64,000 nucleotides of DNA from Endozoicomonas sp965196975 (GCF_965196975.1 NZ_OZ239981.1:5890001-5954000); one strand, 5' to 3'; positions 37,651 to 47,254 are shown, numbered from the stretch's first letter. Notes: generated by a model from the letters alone, not told the origin. Translations and numbers: made by a program.

Positions 37651-39150
37651 ATGAAAAGCAGCCTGAAATGTGTGGCCGGGCGTTCTGCCTGGCAGTGGTT
37701 ACTCAGTGTCTGTCTGTTACTGACCGGCACGACGGTGTCTGCCCTTGAGCAGACCGGTGAAAGCAGTGTCTCCAGGGGCGGGAGTCGGGATTTGACCCTG
37801 ATGGTCAATGGTTCTGGCATTGTCTCCCTGGCGTCAGCGCCGGGCAGAATCACCGTGGCCAATCCAGAGGTGGTGGATGTTTCAGTACTGGGTAGTGGTC
37901 GTATATTTCTGCTGGGCAAACGGACCGGTTCTACCGCGGTGATGGCACTGGACAAGCAGGAACGGCTGCTGGCCCGTCTGCATATTGAAGTGACACCGGA
38001 CTTGAACCTGTTGAAAAAGAGGCTCTACGAAGTGATGCCCAAAGAATCCATTGCCGTTCGTATGAGTGGCCAGAAACTGATCCTCTCCGGCGAGGTGGAT
38101 AACCTGGCCCGGCTGCATACCGCCCTGAAGATTGCCGAAGGGGTTGTGGCCGACCCGGAACAGGTGGTCAATATGCTCACCGTGGGCGGTGCCCAGCAGG
38201 TGATGCTGGAAGTGAAGGTGGCGGAAATGCAGCGCAGCCTGATGAAACGGCTGGATATGAACTTCAATGGCATTACCAACGGTGGCAAGTGGAGTTTTGG
38301 CGGTGTTGGGCCTGGCGGCGGCACCCATGTGCCCGGAACCCTGCCGGCTGTCCCCCCGGTGGGAGGGTGGCCCGGTGGCGACTTCACCCCCAACCCTGCC
38401 AACTTTTCATCCAGTGGCCTGTTCGCCAACTTTATCAGTGGTGACAGCCTGTTCAATCTCTACATCGATGCGAGCAAAGACACCGGAACAGCGCGGATTC
38501 TTGCCGAACCAACGTTGACCACGCTTAGCGGTGAGGATGCCAGCTTTATCTCCGGTGGAGAGTTCCCGGTGCCCGTGCCACAGGAAGGTAACTCGGTGAC
38601 CGTAGAGTTCAAGGAGTACGGCATCGGCCTGAACTTCCTGCCCGTGGTTATGGACTCCGGTCGTATCAACCTGCGGCTGAACCTCAATGTCAGCGAGATG
38701 AACAGTGCCCAGAGTGTGGTTATCGGTGGCGGTGAGGAGGGGCAAAGCACCTTTGTGATTCCTTACCTGAGCAAACGCAGCGCCCGTTCCACCGTGGAAT
38801 TGATGGATGGTCAGACCATCGGGGTGGCCGGGCTGATCAGTGAGAACATGCGTGACGCTGTACAGAAGTTTCCCGGTCTGGGTGATGTGCCGGTGCTGGG
38901 GCATCTGTTCCGCAGCCAGGAGTACCAGAGTGGTCAGACCGAGCTGGTGATTCTGGTAACACCACGACTGGCTGCACCGTTGAGTGCAGAAAAACGACAG
39001 TTGCCTACAGATACCTTTGTTCCGCCATCGGATGTGGATTTCTACCTCAGCGGCAACACCGGCCGCCGTCTGCCCCTGGCAGAAGAGCAGGCCACCACCA
39101 CTGGTATCTATGGCCATGACCTGCGCCCTGAACAGCAGGAGGGAATATGA
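37651..39150 (+). CDS. rcpA: Tad secretin RcpA/CpaC
   Basis: A 499-residue outer-membrane secretin, the pore of the Flp pilus. In order it has a signal peptide (to about residue 31), an N-terminal pilus-secretin domain (SLASAPGRITVANPEVVDVSVLGSGRIFLLGKRTGST), a BON-like region, and the secretin core (VMLEVKVAEMQRSLMKRL ... ILAEPTLTTLSGEDASFISGGEFPVPVP ... FPGLGDVPVLGHLFRS). A Gly/Pro-rich insert lies near residues 217-255. GGGGG precedes the ATG. It overlaps the next gene by 4 bases (ATGA). Confidence 0.93.
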   Translation: MKSSLKCVAGRSAWQWLLSVCLLLTGTTVSALEQTGESSVSRGGSRDLTLMVNGSGIVSLASAPGRITVANPEVVDVSVLGSGRIFLLGKRTGSTAVMALDKQERLLARLHIEVTPDLNLLKKRLYEVMPKESIAVRMSGQKLILSGEVDNLARLHTALKIAEGVVADPEQVVNMLTVGGAQQVMLEVKVAEMQRSLMKRLDMNFNGITNGGKWSFGGVGPGGGTHVPGTLPAVPPVGGWPGGDFTPNPANFSSSGLFANFISGDSLFNLYIDASKDTGTARILAEPTLTTLSGEDASFISGGEFPVPVPQEGNSVTVEFKEYGIGLNFLPVVMDSGRINLRLNLNVSEMNSAQSVVIGGGEEGQSTFVIPYLSKRSARSTVELMDGQTIGVAGLISENMRDAVQKFPGLGDVPVLGHLFRSQEYQSGQTELVILVTPRLAAPLSAEKRQLPTDTFVPPSDVDFYLSGNTGRRLPLAEEQATTTGIYGHDLRPEQQEGI

Positions 39151-39443
39151 TGACTCGCTATATCACTACCGTGGTGAGCCTGCTGATGCTTTCCGGCTGT
39201 GCCAGCTTTTACCAGCAGCCTCATCACGAACCGGAGAGGGTGCAATACAGCCAGGACAGTGTGCGGGATCTTTTTGTCGCCCAGCGCTACAACCCCGGAG
39301 CCTCTGAAGAGAACAGCGGTAAGGCTGTCACCGGGATGGATGGCGAGCGCGGTCGCCTGATCCTGGAAACCTGGCGTGAGCGGGAGCCGGATGAAGATGC
39401 CCTGAATGAGGACATCGAGTTTGAGATTGAGTCTGGCGAGTAA
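39147..39443 (+). CDS. Small lipoprotein of the Tad locus
   Basis: A 98-residue protein with a lipoprotein signal peptide and lipobox LSGC (Cys around residue 18), followed by a polar, acidic, probably flexible chain. It overlaps rcpA by 4 bases, so it is translationally coupled and probably works with the secretin. Its position corresponds to that of RcpB/CpaD-type accessory proteins, but it is much shorter and I cannot claim homology. Confidence 0.7.
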   Translation: MMTRYITTVVSLLMLSGCASFYQQPHHEPERVQYSQDSVRDLFVAQRYNPGASEENSGKAVTGMDGERGRLILETWREREPDEDALNEDIEFEIESGE

Positions 39444-39532
39444 CCTGTGGGTTGACACCTTGTTCTTTCGCAGAACCGGGAACAGGGTGTCCGGGTCACC
39501 TGAATGAAAAAGAAAATGCTGAGAGGCCGGCA

Positions 39533-40780
39533 ATGAATAACCAACAGCGCATGACCGGCGCCATACTGCCACTGGTGGCCATAGCCATGGTCGTCCTGTT
39601 TGGCTTTCTGGCTCTGGCCCTGGATGTGGGGCTGATGATGTGGCGGAAGTCGCAGTTTCAGACGGCGGTGGATGCTGCGGCGTTAAGTGCGGCTTATTGT
39701 GCCTTTATGGATCCGGACCAGGGGCAGGAGGAAGACTCGGAACAGGAGCAGAATAAACGTATCAGCGCCTGTGGTAATGACACCCTCCGTTACAACCTGA
39801 AAGCCATGGGGCTGGATGAAAGTGCAGAGCGCTCCTATGACCTGAAAAATATTGAGCGTGATTATCTGGATGTCACTGTCACATCAGCAGATATGAATAC
39901 CTTTTTTGCAGGTGTACTGGGTGAGCATCTGGATATGTTCTCTGTAACCGTTTCAGCTTGTGCAGGTGTGACCGGCTCTCCCAACAAGATGTTGCCGCTG
40001 GTTGTCGATACCTGGGATCTGTTCACCTCCCAGTTCTGGGGCTGGTGGTTTGGCTGGTTCGGTCAGTATCCCACGGATTACATTCCTACATCGGTACGGG
40101 CGAAAGTGCTCTTGAACCCTGCTGGAGAAAACCTTCCCGAAAAACGCCAGTTATTTGAATGGCTGGCTCGTGATGTGAACAAGTCAGGTGGCTCAGAGGA
40201 CAGTTGGGAAGTTGAATTTTATCAAATGTATGACGTTTACGACCCTTACTTCTATTTATTATGGGATCAAAGAAATAGCTATAGGGAACCTATTAGAAAA
40301 GGGTTGAATACCCGTTTTGAATGCCAAAACTTCGATGTCAAGACAGGGGAATGTAATAGCAAAAGCAACACATACCGCTACCCATTTGATACTTACCCCA
40401 TGGATAGTTATTCGAAACCTCTCTATTCATGGTGGGCATATGTCGATTATTTCGAAAAGACTGCGAGTTGTAATGTAAATCATGATGAGGGGTGTTGGGG
40501 ATCTGAACAAAAACCACCTGCAGATAAACATCCCCAGCCATACCGTCGTGTGTTTATGGCTGGTATTGGCAGTAAGTATCTTTTTAAACCTAAGGCCAGA
40601 GTTTATACAACAGGCTGCTTTGCCATTTTCGATGACGAGAATGATTGGTATGGAATAAATAATCGCATTGACGAAATCCGCCTCCAGTATATTCCTAAAG
40701 GTTCGCAATATGCCGATGACTATTGCAACTATGGTGAAACAAGTGGCCCGATCAAACTGGTCTTGATGGAGCAAAAATAG
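39533..40780 (+). CDS. tadG: TadG-like pilus assembly protein (Tad_N type)
   Basis: A 415-residue protein starting MNNQQRMTGAILPLVAIAMVVLFGFLALALDVG, the TadE/TadG-like N-terminal helix. It is followed by FQTAVDAAALSAA, the usual region after it, and a large extracytoplasmic domain rich in Trp/Tyr. ATG 39533 is chosen because GAGAGG lies upstream; the frame is open to 39452. No von Willebrand A domain metal site was recognised. The C-terminal half is more AT-rich than the rest of the locus (40200-40780) and looks like a variable surface domain. Confidence 0.78.
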   Translation: MNNQQRMTGAILPLVAIAMVVLFGFLALALDVGLMMWRKSQFQTAVDAAALSAAYCAFMDPDQGQEEDSEQEQNKRISACGNDTLRYNLKAMGLDESAERSYDLKNIERDYLDVTVTSADMNTFFAGVLGEHLDMFSVTVSACAGVTGSPNKMLPLVVDTWDLFTSQFWGWWFGWFGQYPTDYIPTSVRAKVLLNPAGENLPEKRQLFEWLARDVNKSGGSEDSWEVEFYQMYDVYDPYFYLLWDQRNSYREPIRKGLNTRFECQNFDVKTGECNSKSNTYRYPFDTYPMDSYSKPLYSWWAYVDYFEKTASCNVNHDEGCWGSEQKPPADKHPQPYRRVFMAGIGSKYLFKPKARVYTTGCFAIFDDENDWYGINNRIDEIRLQYIPKGSQYADDYCNYGETSGPIKLVLMEQK

Positions 40781-40782
40781 CC

Positions 40783-41265
40783 ATGGGATGTCATACAGCT
40801 TTTAGTGCACCCAGACAACGGGGCATTGCCATCATCGAAATGACCATTATCCTGCCATTCCTGTTATTGATGCTGGCGTTAACTGTAGATTTTGGTCGTA
40901 TATTTTATGAAACCTCTTTGCTGCAGGGGCGGGTGAATGCTGCGGTTCGCTATCTGACAATCAATGCGCCAGCCGGTAATTGCAATTTTAACACCAGTGA
41001 CGGTGACGTCGTTGAGCACTGTGAGACCGCCAGAAACCTTGTGTTAAATGCTCTTGACGATGAAGCGGCTCACCCGCGTTTTCAAGTGGAAACATCCTCG
41101 ATGGTTAGCGAGGGTGAAGATCACTGGAAAGTCTCTGCCAGGTACCAGGCCGATTTTATATTGAAGGAGCTGCTTCCAGAAACGTTGCAAGAGAAATTAA
41201 CGATAAACGTTCATGCCATTCAGCGTTCAATGATTATGAAAGAAGGTACGGGGAGAAACTCATGA
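40783..41265 (+). CDS. tadE: TadE-like pseudopilin
   Basis: A 160-residue minor pilin-like protein. A short basic N-terminus with QRGIAIIEMTIILPFLLLMLALTVDFGRIFYE gives the TadE pattern (Gly, then Ile-Ile-Glu at the +5 position, then a hydrophobic helix ending in DFGR). It would be processed by TadV and helps pilus biogenesis. It starts 2 bases after the TadG-like stop and overlaps the next gene by 4 bases, so the run is translationally coupled. Confidence 0.85.
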   Translation: MGCHTAFSAPRQRGIAIIEMTIILPFLLLMLALTVDFGRIFYETSLLQGRVNAAVRYLTINAPAGNCNFNTSDGDVVEHCETARNLVLNALDDEAAHPRFQVETSSMVSEGEDHWKVSARYQADFILKELLPETLQEKLTINVHAIQRSMIMKEGTGRNS

Positions 41266-41744
41266 TCTCTGATTCAGCGTTCTTAAAGCATGGGCAAAAG
41301 GGAACAACCATTGTTGAGTTCAGCATCGTCGCTTCCGTTTTCTTCATGGTTCTGTTTGGTCTGATGGAATTTGGCCGGGTGGTGTATACCTTTAACCTGT
41401 TGCAGGAGGCAACCCGCAGCGCTGCACGGGTTGCTGTTGTCAGTGATTTGCCATCCAGTATAAATGGCCAGTGCACTGATACTATTTTCAGTGCCGTAGA
41501 TACGTCTCTTTTGTCGGATTTGAAAAAAACGGATATGACCTGCGTTTACAGGGATAAATATGGAATATCAACCACCGAATATAATGAAGTTCGCTATGTT
41601 ACGGTCAGCATTAAAGGTTTAAAAATTCAACTATCCATACCCGGTTTTACAGAGGGCATTGAAGCACCTGCATTTACCACAACACAGGTTGCTGAGAGCC
41701 TTGGCATCAAACCCTGGGAACCCAATGCCGGGGGCTCTTCATGA
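41262..41744 (+). CDS. tadF: TadE/TadF-like pseudopilin
   Basis: A second 160-residue pseudopilin with QKGTTIVEFSIVASVFFMVLFGLMEFGRVVY, the same processing and helix pattern as the preceding gene (Gly, then Val-Glu-Phe). It overlaps both neighbours by 4 bases. I assign TadF from gene order only; sequence alone says TadE-like. Confidence 0.78.
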   Translation: MISDSAFLKHGQKGTTIVEFSIVASVFFMVLFGLMEFGRVVYTFNLLQEATRSAARVAVVSDLPSSINGQCTDTIFSAVDTSLLSDLKKTDMTCVYRDKYGISTTEYNEVRYVTVSIKGLKIQLSIPGFTEGIEAPAFTTTQVAESLGIKPWEPNAGGSS

Positions 41745-42978
41745 ACAGCAGCATAAACAGCAATATTGGGCTGAAAATAGTACTGACAGGCACAGATGAA
41801 GTTTTTTTGGAGCGGGTAGGCAAGTTTCTCGATGCCATCAATGAAGTGGTGCATCGTGATGTTCTGATCGATGATCCGAAACAGCTGTCTGCCATTGGCA
41901 ATAACGACGATGACCTGATGGTGCATGTTCTGTCATCGCTGCCGATGGAAGAGCTGGATGCGCTACTGCAGATTCCGGAACGGCCACTGGTATTGATTAC
42001 CACCGGTACCCAGCCATTAACCGGGCAGCAGTTGGCGCAGATCCGGAAACGGGGCAACAGCTTTGTGGTTGATCCACCGTTTAATGAGCACGAATTGCTC
42101 AACATTCTCGACCAGCTACACGACGATATTCTTTTAAAAAGCGCGCCGGTCAAGGCGAGCGCAGAGCGTCACCCGGACAGCAGGCTGGTGGTATTTACCG
42201 GGGCTGGCAGCGGTGCCGGGGCCTCCCTGATTACTGCCTGTATCGCCCGGCTGCTCTCCCGGGAAAAAACGCTGAAACCCGGCCGGTGCTGCTGCTGGAC
42301 GGTGACTGGCGTTATGGCTCCCAGGCCACCCTGAATGACTGTCGGCCGGAACACGATCTGCGCAACCTGCTGGCCCGGCTGGATATGGATCAAACCGCAT
42401 TGAGCAGCTATCGCACGGAAGTGGGGCCTTATCTGGCTTTATTGGGAATGTCACCAGAACACCTGGGGACTTCCAGCTCCGGTAAGTCCACCGACCGAAT
42501 ACTGGTGCAGTTACTGAGACATATCCGGCAAAAGCCAGGTATTACCCTGGCGGATATTCCGTCACGTAATGACGACTACCTGACATCGATGATTGCCGAT
42601 GCCGATCACCTGGTGCTGGTATTGAAGCCGGAAATAGATGGTATTCGACGTGCGAGACTGCTGCTGGACGAGGCTATGACCGTGCTGGGGCTAGAGCAGG
42701 TTACGGTGGTTGTGAATGGTTCCAGCCGCTACACCACGATTAGCCAGGCTGTTATCAAGCAGTCGCTGGGTCTGGAACCGGTAATGATACCGGAAGACCA
42801 GAGGGCCGTGATTCCTGCCCTTGAGGAAGGTCGGTTACCGATGGACAGTGATCCACGGTCGCCTTTCAGCCGTTCTTTGAAACCACTGATGGCCAGGCTG
42901 CAGCCTGCGCCTGCCGTTGAGCCCGGTTCGCTGTTCAGGCTCAGAGAGTGGTCTCATGTTTTCCGGAGTGTGCACTGA
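41741..42978 (+). pseudogene. tadZ: Tad pilus localisation ATPase TadZ/CpaE, frameshifted
   Basis: TadZ/CpaE is a MinD/ParA-like ATPase that positions the Tad machine at the pole. The first frame (41741-42334) encodes a receiver-like domain (about 1-130) and a deviant P-loop region VVFTGAGSGAGASLITACIARLL, then runs into CCCW and stops. The next frame (open at 42286 and upstream) carries the expected continuation VLLLDGDWRYGSQATL and the rest to 42978. The switch fits loss of one A from the run at 42264-42269. Both halves are otherwise intact, so a sequence error, a true mutation or slippage are all possible. The stop overlaps the tadA start (TGATG). Confidence 0.8.
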
Positions 42979-44327
42979 TGGCACTAACCATTAATTCACG
43001 GCTGATGCCCGGTTTTCAGCCCCATGACAGTCAGCAGGAAATCCGCAATTACTGGGAGCGGGAGATTCACCGGCAGGTGGTCTCGCGGATGAATTTGCAG
43101 GTGCTGAGCACACTGCCGACGGAGCAGGCCCGGGCCGAGGTGATGCGGGAAGGGCGTTATCAGCTTGATCAGTTGAAAGCCCCCCTCTCGGATACTGAAC
43201 GGGAAGAGCTATTGACCGCCATCAGTGATGATATGTTGGGTCTTGGCCCACTGGAAGCACTGCTGGCGGACTCGATGGTGTCGGATATCCTGGTCAATGG
43301 CCCTGTTCATATCTATGTAGAACGGCGCGGTCATCTGGAGCCGGTGGCAATCCGCTTTCGTGATGAAGCTCACCTGCAGCAGACCATCGATCGTCTGGTG
43401 AGCAGGGCCGGGCGTCGCCTGGATGAATCCAGTCCCATGGTGGATACCCGTCTTGCGGATGGTTCCCGGGTGAATGCGGTGATCTCGCCCCTGGCACTGG
43501 ACGGCCCGATATTGAGTATCCGTCGTTTTCCTGAAGAGCATCTGACGTTATCCGCACTGGCGCGGTTGGGGGCGTTTCCGAAGTGCCTGCAAAAGCTGCT
43601 GCAGAATATGGTGCGGAGCCGCCTGAATATCCTGATCTCTGGCGGTACCGGCAGTGGTAAGACCACCATGCTCAATGCACTTTCGGCGGCCATTGAGCAC
43701 AGTGAACGGATTATTACTGTGGAAGACGCCGCCGAGCTGCAGTTGCAACAGCCCCATGTGGTTCGGCTGGAAAGTCGTCCACCCAATATTGAAGGGGAGG
43801 GGGAAGTGACCCTGCGGGATCTGGTACGCAACAGCCTGCGGATGCGACCGGACCGTATTGTGGTGGGTGAGGTGCGGGGGGCTGAGTTTATCGACATGCT
43901 GACCGCCATGAATACCGGTCATGACGGTTCCATGACCACACTGCACGCGAACTCACCCAGAGATGCTGTTCGACGCCTGAAGAGTATGGCGGCCATGAGT
44001 GGTATGGGTTTGGATGGTGATGTGGTTGTCGAGCTGATCGCTTCAGCGGTGGATGCCATTATCCAGCTGGAGCGCATGGAAGACGGTGTTCGTCGTGTTG
44101 TCAGTATTCAGGAGCTGGTGGGCATTGAGCATGGCGATATTGCCCTGCGGGAAATTAGCCGGTTTGAGCGTTCACGATCGGGGAAGGATCTTGTTGTTGA
44201 GGCAGGGCGAAAAGGTGTTGCCGGTGATTTTGTCAGTACCGGCTACCGGCCCCTCTTTATGAATAAACTGGAAGCCAGGGGGCTGGACTGTGACGATGGG
44301 GTATTTTCTGAAGGGTGCTTATCATGA
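42978..44327 (+). CDS. tadA: Tad secretion ATPase TadA/CpaF
   Basis: A 449-residue hexameric ATPase of the type II/IV secretion family powering Flp pilus assembly. An N-terminal helical domain is followed by GPLEALLADSMVSDILVNGP and SRVNAVISPLALDGPILSIRRF. Walker A is ISGGTGSGKTTML, the Asp box is near IITVEDAAELQL, Walker B is MRPDRIVVGEVRGAEFIDML and the His box is MNTGHDGSMTTLHANSP. ATG 42978 overlaps the tadZ stop by one base. It is complete, with no missing motif. Confidence 0.94.
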   Translation: MALTINSRLMPGFQPHDSQQEIRNYWEREIHRQVVSRMNLQVLSTLPTEQARAEVMREGRYQLDQLKAPLSDTEREELLTAISDDMLGLGPLEALLADSMVSDILVNGPVHIYVERRGHLEPVAIRFRDEAHLQQTIDRLVSRAGRRLDESSPMVDTRLADGSRVNAVISPLALDGPILSIRRFPEEHLTLSALARLGAFPKCLQKLLQNMVRSRLNILISGGTGSGKTTMLNALSAAIEHSERIITVEDAAELQLQQPHVVRLESRPPNIEGEGEVTLRDLVRNSLRMRPDRIVVGEVRGAEFIDMLTAMNTGHDGSMTTLHANSPRDAVRRLKSMAAMSGMGLDGDVVVELIASAVDAIIQLERMEDGVRRVVSIQELVGIEHGDIALREISRFERSRSGKDLVVEAGRKGVAGDFVSTGYRPLFMNKLEARGLDCDDGVFSEGCLS

Positions 44328-44367
44328 GAGCTGTCATGAAAGGTCATGAAAAAAGGAGGGGCAGGCT

Positions 44368-45327
44368 ATGTCTGACTCATTAAGTCTATTGCTGGCCATG
44401 ACCTTTATGGCCGTCTTTATGGTCAGTATCGGGATACTGCTGCTGGGGCCCCGGCACAGAATCCAGAGGCGCCTGCACCACTACCTGGAAATGGTCGGGG
44501 GAGACCAGCCGGTGCATCAGGCACTGCGCAAGCGCTATGTGGATCAGCTGCATCCCTGGCTGCAGAGAATTGAGCATTTTCATTTTGTGGCGGAGCTGGA
44601 TCTGCTGACTCTGCAGGCTGGCAAGGGTAACCGGGCACTGGAACTGCTGGTCAGTTGTCTGGCAATGTTGCTGATTTCCGGTGTGGTGTTGATCAGTCTG
44701 GATGTTTACTGGGTATTGGCCCTGGTGTCTTCGGTGTTGCTGGCATTGTTGCCTGTTGGCTACCTGCAACGGGTGAAAGAGCGGCGGATTACCGAGTTTG
44801 ACCAGCAGATGCCTGACTGGCTGGATATGATGGTGAAAGGCTTGAAGGCCGGTCTGCCGCTGGTGGAAGCCATGAATCTCAGCGCCCGGGAACTGGGCGA
44901 CCCAATGGCGGCGGAGTTAAGTGAAACAGTGCAGGATATTGAGTTCTCCAAGGATATGAAGCACGCATTTCTGGCCATGGTGGAACGGGTGCCCAGCGAA
45001 CCGCTGCTGATGGTGGTCTCTGCCATCCTGCTGCAACATGAGACCGGCGGCAGCCTGCTGGAGTTGCTTTCTGGTCTCCGGGGCCAGATCCGGGAGCGTA
45101 TTGGCTTCGACCGTCGTCTGCAAACCCTTTCTGCTGAAGGGCGGATGTCTGCATGGATACTGGTTTTACTGCCGTTTATTCTGGCGGTGGTGATCAACAT
45201 GGTGTCGCCGGGTTACCTGAATCCACTGCTGGAGTCTGATACTGGCCTGACCATTCTGATGGTGGCCGGGGTGATGATGGTACTGGGTATTTTCTGGGTA
45301 GTTCGCCTGATCCGGATTCAGGTCTAA
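44368..45327 (+). CDS. tadB: Tad inner-membrane platform protein TadB
   Basis: A 319-residue membrane protein of the GspF/T2SSF fold. Hydrophobic helices lie near residues 3-25, 95-130, 265-285 and 292-312. The T2SSF domain core is MPDWLDMMVKGLKAGLPLVEAMNLSARELGDPMAAELSETVQDIEFSKDM. It has an unusually strong Shine-Dalgarno sequence (AAAGGAGGGG) before the ATG. It pairs with TadC as the inner-membrane platform driven by TadA. Confidence 0.9.
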   Translation: MSDSLSLLLAMTFMAVFMVSIGILLLGPRHRIQRRLHHYLEMVGGDQPVHQALRKRYVDQLHPWLQRIEHFHFVAELDLLTLQAGKGNRALELLVSCLAMLLISGVVLISLDVYWVLALVSSVLLALLPVGYLQRVKERRITEFDQQMPDWLDMMVKGLKAGLPLVEAMNLSARELGDPMAAELSETVQDIEFSKDMKHAFLAMVERVPSEPLLMVVSAILLQHETGGSLLELLSGLRGQIRERIGFDRRLQTLSAEGRMSAWILVLLPFILAVVINMVSPGYLNPLLESDTGLTILMVAGVMMVLGIFWVVRLIRIQV

Positions 45328-45337
45328 GGAGGCTGTC

Positions 45338-46294
45338 ATGGCTGTGAAGGATGTAGCGCTGCCGGGACTGTTTGATCAGATGCTGGATCAACTGTTGCTG
45401 GTACGGGGTATCGGGTTGCTGCTGGTGGCCCTGGCCATTGGCCTACTGTCTTATGTGTTGATGTCCCGTTTGAGGGTCTTTCGCCAGATGAATCAGGAGG
45501 GGTTGGAGGTCAGAGGCTCAGCGCTGGGGTCCGGTGCATTTGCCCCTCACTGGTTGTCACCGGCACAGAAATATCTGCTGCCAGCGGATAAAAAAGAGCA
45601 GATAAGCGTAAGCCGTCGTTTGCTTCAGGCGGGTTATGGTCATGAGAATGCGGTACTGGTTTACCATGGGCTGAAAGCATTACTGGCGGTGGTGCTGGGG
45701 TTACTGTTTTTTCTATTGCACCCCTGGATGCCAGGTGCTTTGCCGGAATATCCCGGCATGGTCATGATGATGGGCGCAGCCATTGGTCTGATTTTCCCCT
45801 CCAAAGTACTGGACTCCCTGCGTCAGAGAAGGCAGCAACAGTTTATTGCCGGTCTGCCGCAGATGCTGGATATGCTGTTGATCTGTCTCTCTGCCGGGTT
45901 GAACCTGACCATGTCCATTAGCCGGTTACAGGAAGAGCTGCGTCTGGCGCATCCGCTGGTGGCCGAGGAGATGGGGCGGGTCAGTGCCGAACTGAATGCA
46001 GGGGTTGCCCTGGAGTTGGCATTGCATGATTTTGCCGAGCGCACCGGATTGCAGGAAGTGCGTGGCCTGGTGGGGACTCTGGTGGAAGCTAACCGTTATG
46101 GTGCCAACCTGTCTGACACTCTGCGGGACTATACCCAGGACTTCCGGGCCATCCGGCTGCACCGGGCTGATCTGCAGGCCGCAAAAATGAGTACACGACT
46201 GGTGTTTCCCATGGTCTGTTGTATCTGGCCGGGATTTTTTGTGGTGGTGGTTGGTCCGGCAATGTTGCGCATGTTGGAGGCGTTTGCAGGATGA
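45338..46294 (+). CDS. tadC: Tad inner-membrane platform protein TadC
   Basis: A 318-residue second T2SSF-fold protein, 10 bases after tadB with AAGGAGG before the ATG. It has an N-terminal helix (LLLVALAIGLLSYVLMS), a central helix pair, and the domain GLPQMLDMLLICLSAGLNLTMSISRLQEELRLAHPLVAEEMGRVSAELNAG. A C-terminal helix (FPMVCCIWPGFFVVVVGPAML) follows. The stop overlaps tadD by 4 bases (ATGA). Confidence 0.9.
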   Translation: MAVKDVALPGLFDQMLDQLLLVRGIGLLLVALAIGLLSYVLMSRLRVFRQMNQEGLEVRGSALGSGAFAPHWLSPAQKYLLPADKKEQISVSRRLLQAGYGHENAVLVYHGLKALLAVVLGLLFFLLHPWMPGALPEYPGMVMMMGAAIGLIFPSKVLDSLRQRRQQQFIAGLPQMLDMLLICLSAGLNLTMSISRLQEELRLAHPLVAEEMGRVSAELNAGVALELALHDFAERTGLQEVRGLVGTLVEANRYGANLSDTLRDYTQDFRAIRLHRADLQAAKMSTRLVFPMVCCIWPGFFVVVVGPAMLRMLEAFAG

Positions 46295-47244
46295 ATGGTG
46301 GTTTTACTCTCAAGTGGTTTGGTGTGGTTGTTCTGGCACTGTTGATGAGCGCTTGTTCTGGTATGCCGTCAGGTCAACCCGAGACGGATCAGGGAGCATT
46401 ATATGAAGGGGATCTGACTGCAGACCTGCTGGGTGTGGTGGATGCGGCTACCGAGAAAGAGGCATTAGCCAAAGGTGACAATTACTGGGCAAGGGGCGAT
46501 GGTGACCGGGCACTGCTTTATTACATTCGTGCCCTTGATCTGAATAAAAAATCATTTAATGCCGCAGCAAAAATTGCGGGTGTGCATCAGCATCGAGGTA
46601 ATGCCATCTTGGCTGAGCAGGCATGGAGAACCGTGCTGGCTATTGATGATGAGCATGTGATGGCATTGGAGGCCATGGGATTACTAAAGCTTGAGCAGAG
46701 GGACTATATACAGGCCAATGGTTATTTACAGAAGGCTCTGGATTTGTGGAAAGTTCAGACTTTATCTTCTGAAAAGGATCAACCCATTTATACTCCATGG
46801 CTGGCCGCCAATGGGCTTGGAGTGATTGAAGACCTGAATCGTAAATATACGTCGGCGGTTGCTCACTATCATCGTGCACTGGAGATGGCTCCAAACCAGT
46901 CCATGCTGTTAAATAACCTGGGATACTCCAGCATGATGGCCGGCAAACTGGATCATGCAGAAGCGCATTTGCGCAAGGCGCTGCGGATAAAAGGCGACTA
47001 TGGTCTGGCGCGGCGGAACCTCGCTCTGGTATTAACCCGTCGAAACCAGTCTGAGCATGCCGTCAGGGTGTTGACGCCGGTAATGGGCGAGGCTGCGGCC
47101 CGCAATGATGTGGGGTATATGATGATGTTGAATGATCAGCCAGATATGGCTGAAAAATTATTTCGGCAGGCTATCGAGCTGTCACCTTCTTACTACGATG
47201 AGGCGTGGAAGAATCTGGGGCAGTTGAAAGAGTTGCGTGGTTGA
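46291..47244 (+). CDS. tadD: Tad TPR lipoprotein TadD
   Basis: A 317-residue periplasmic lipoprotein. The signal peptide ends in the lipobox LMSAC (Cys around residue 22). At least five TPR units follow from about residue 60 (for example GDNYWARGDGDRALLYYIRALDLNKKS and NNLGYSSMMAGKLDHAEAHLRKALRI). TadD acts in outer-membrane assembly of the secretin, like PilF/PilW pilotins. ATG 46291 overlaps tadC by 4 bases; the upstream extension of the frame is inside tadC. It closes the Tad operon. Confidence 0.88.
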   Translation: MNGGFTLKWFGVVVLALLMSACSGMPSGQPETDQGALYEGDLTADLLGVVDAATEKEALAKGDNYWARGDGDRALLYYIRALDLNKKSFNAAAKIAGVHQHRGNAILAEQAWRTVLAIDDEHVMALEAMGLLKLEQRDYIQANGYLQKALDLWKVQTLSSEKDQPIYTPWLAANGLGVIEDLNRKYTSAVAHYHRALEMAPNQSMLLNNLGYSSMMAGKLDHAEAHLRKALRIKGDYGLARRNLALVLTRRNQSEHAVRVLTPVMGEAAARNDVGYMMMLNDQPDMAEKLFRQAIELSPSYYDEAWKNLGQLKELRG

Positions 47245-47254
47245 CGGACCGCTG

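Noticed and set aside
37635..39117. Long minus-strand open frames opposite rcpA, and similar ones opposite tadA and tadB
   Set aside because: They are shadows of GC-rich coding DNA in other phases, with no motifs and no ribosome sites.
42264..42270. A AAA AAC as a classic slippery heptamer for programmed minus-one frameshifting in tadZ
   Set aside because: The heptamer is not in the required phase with the upstream frame; only simple slippage on the A run would work. Kept as a possible frameshift but not called programmed.
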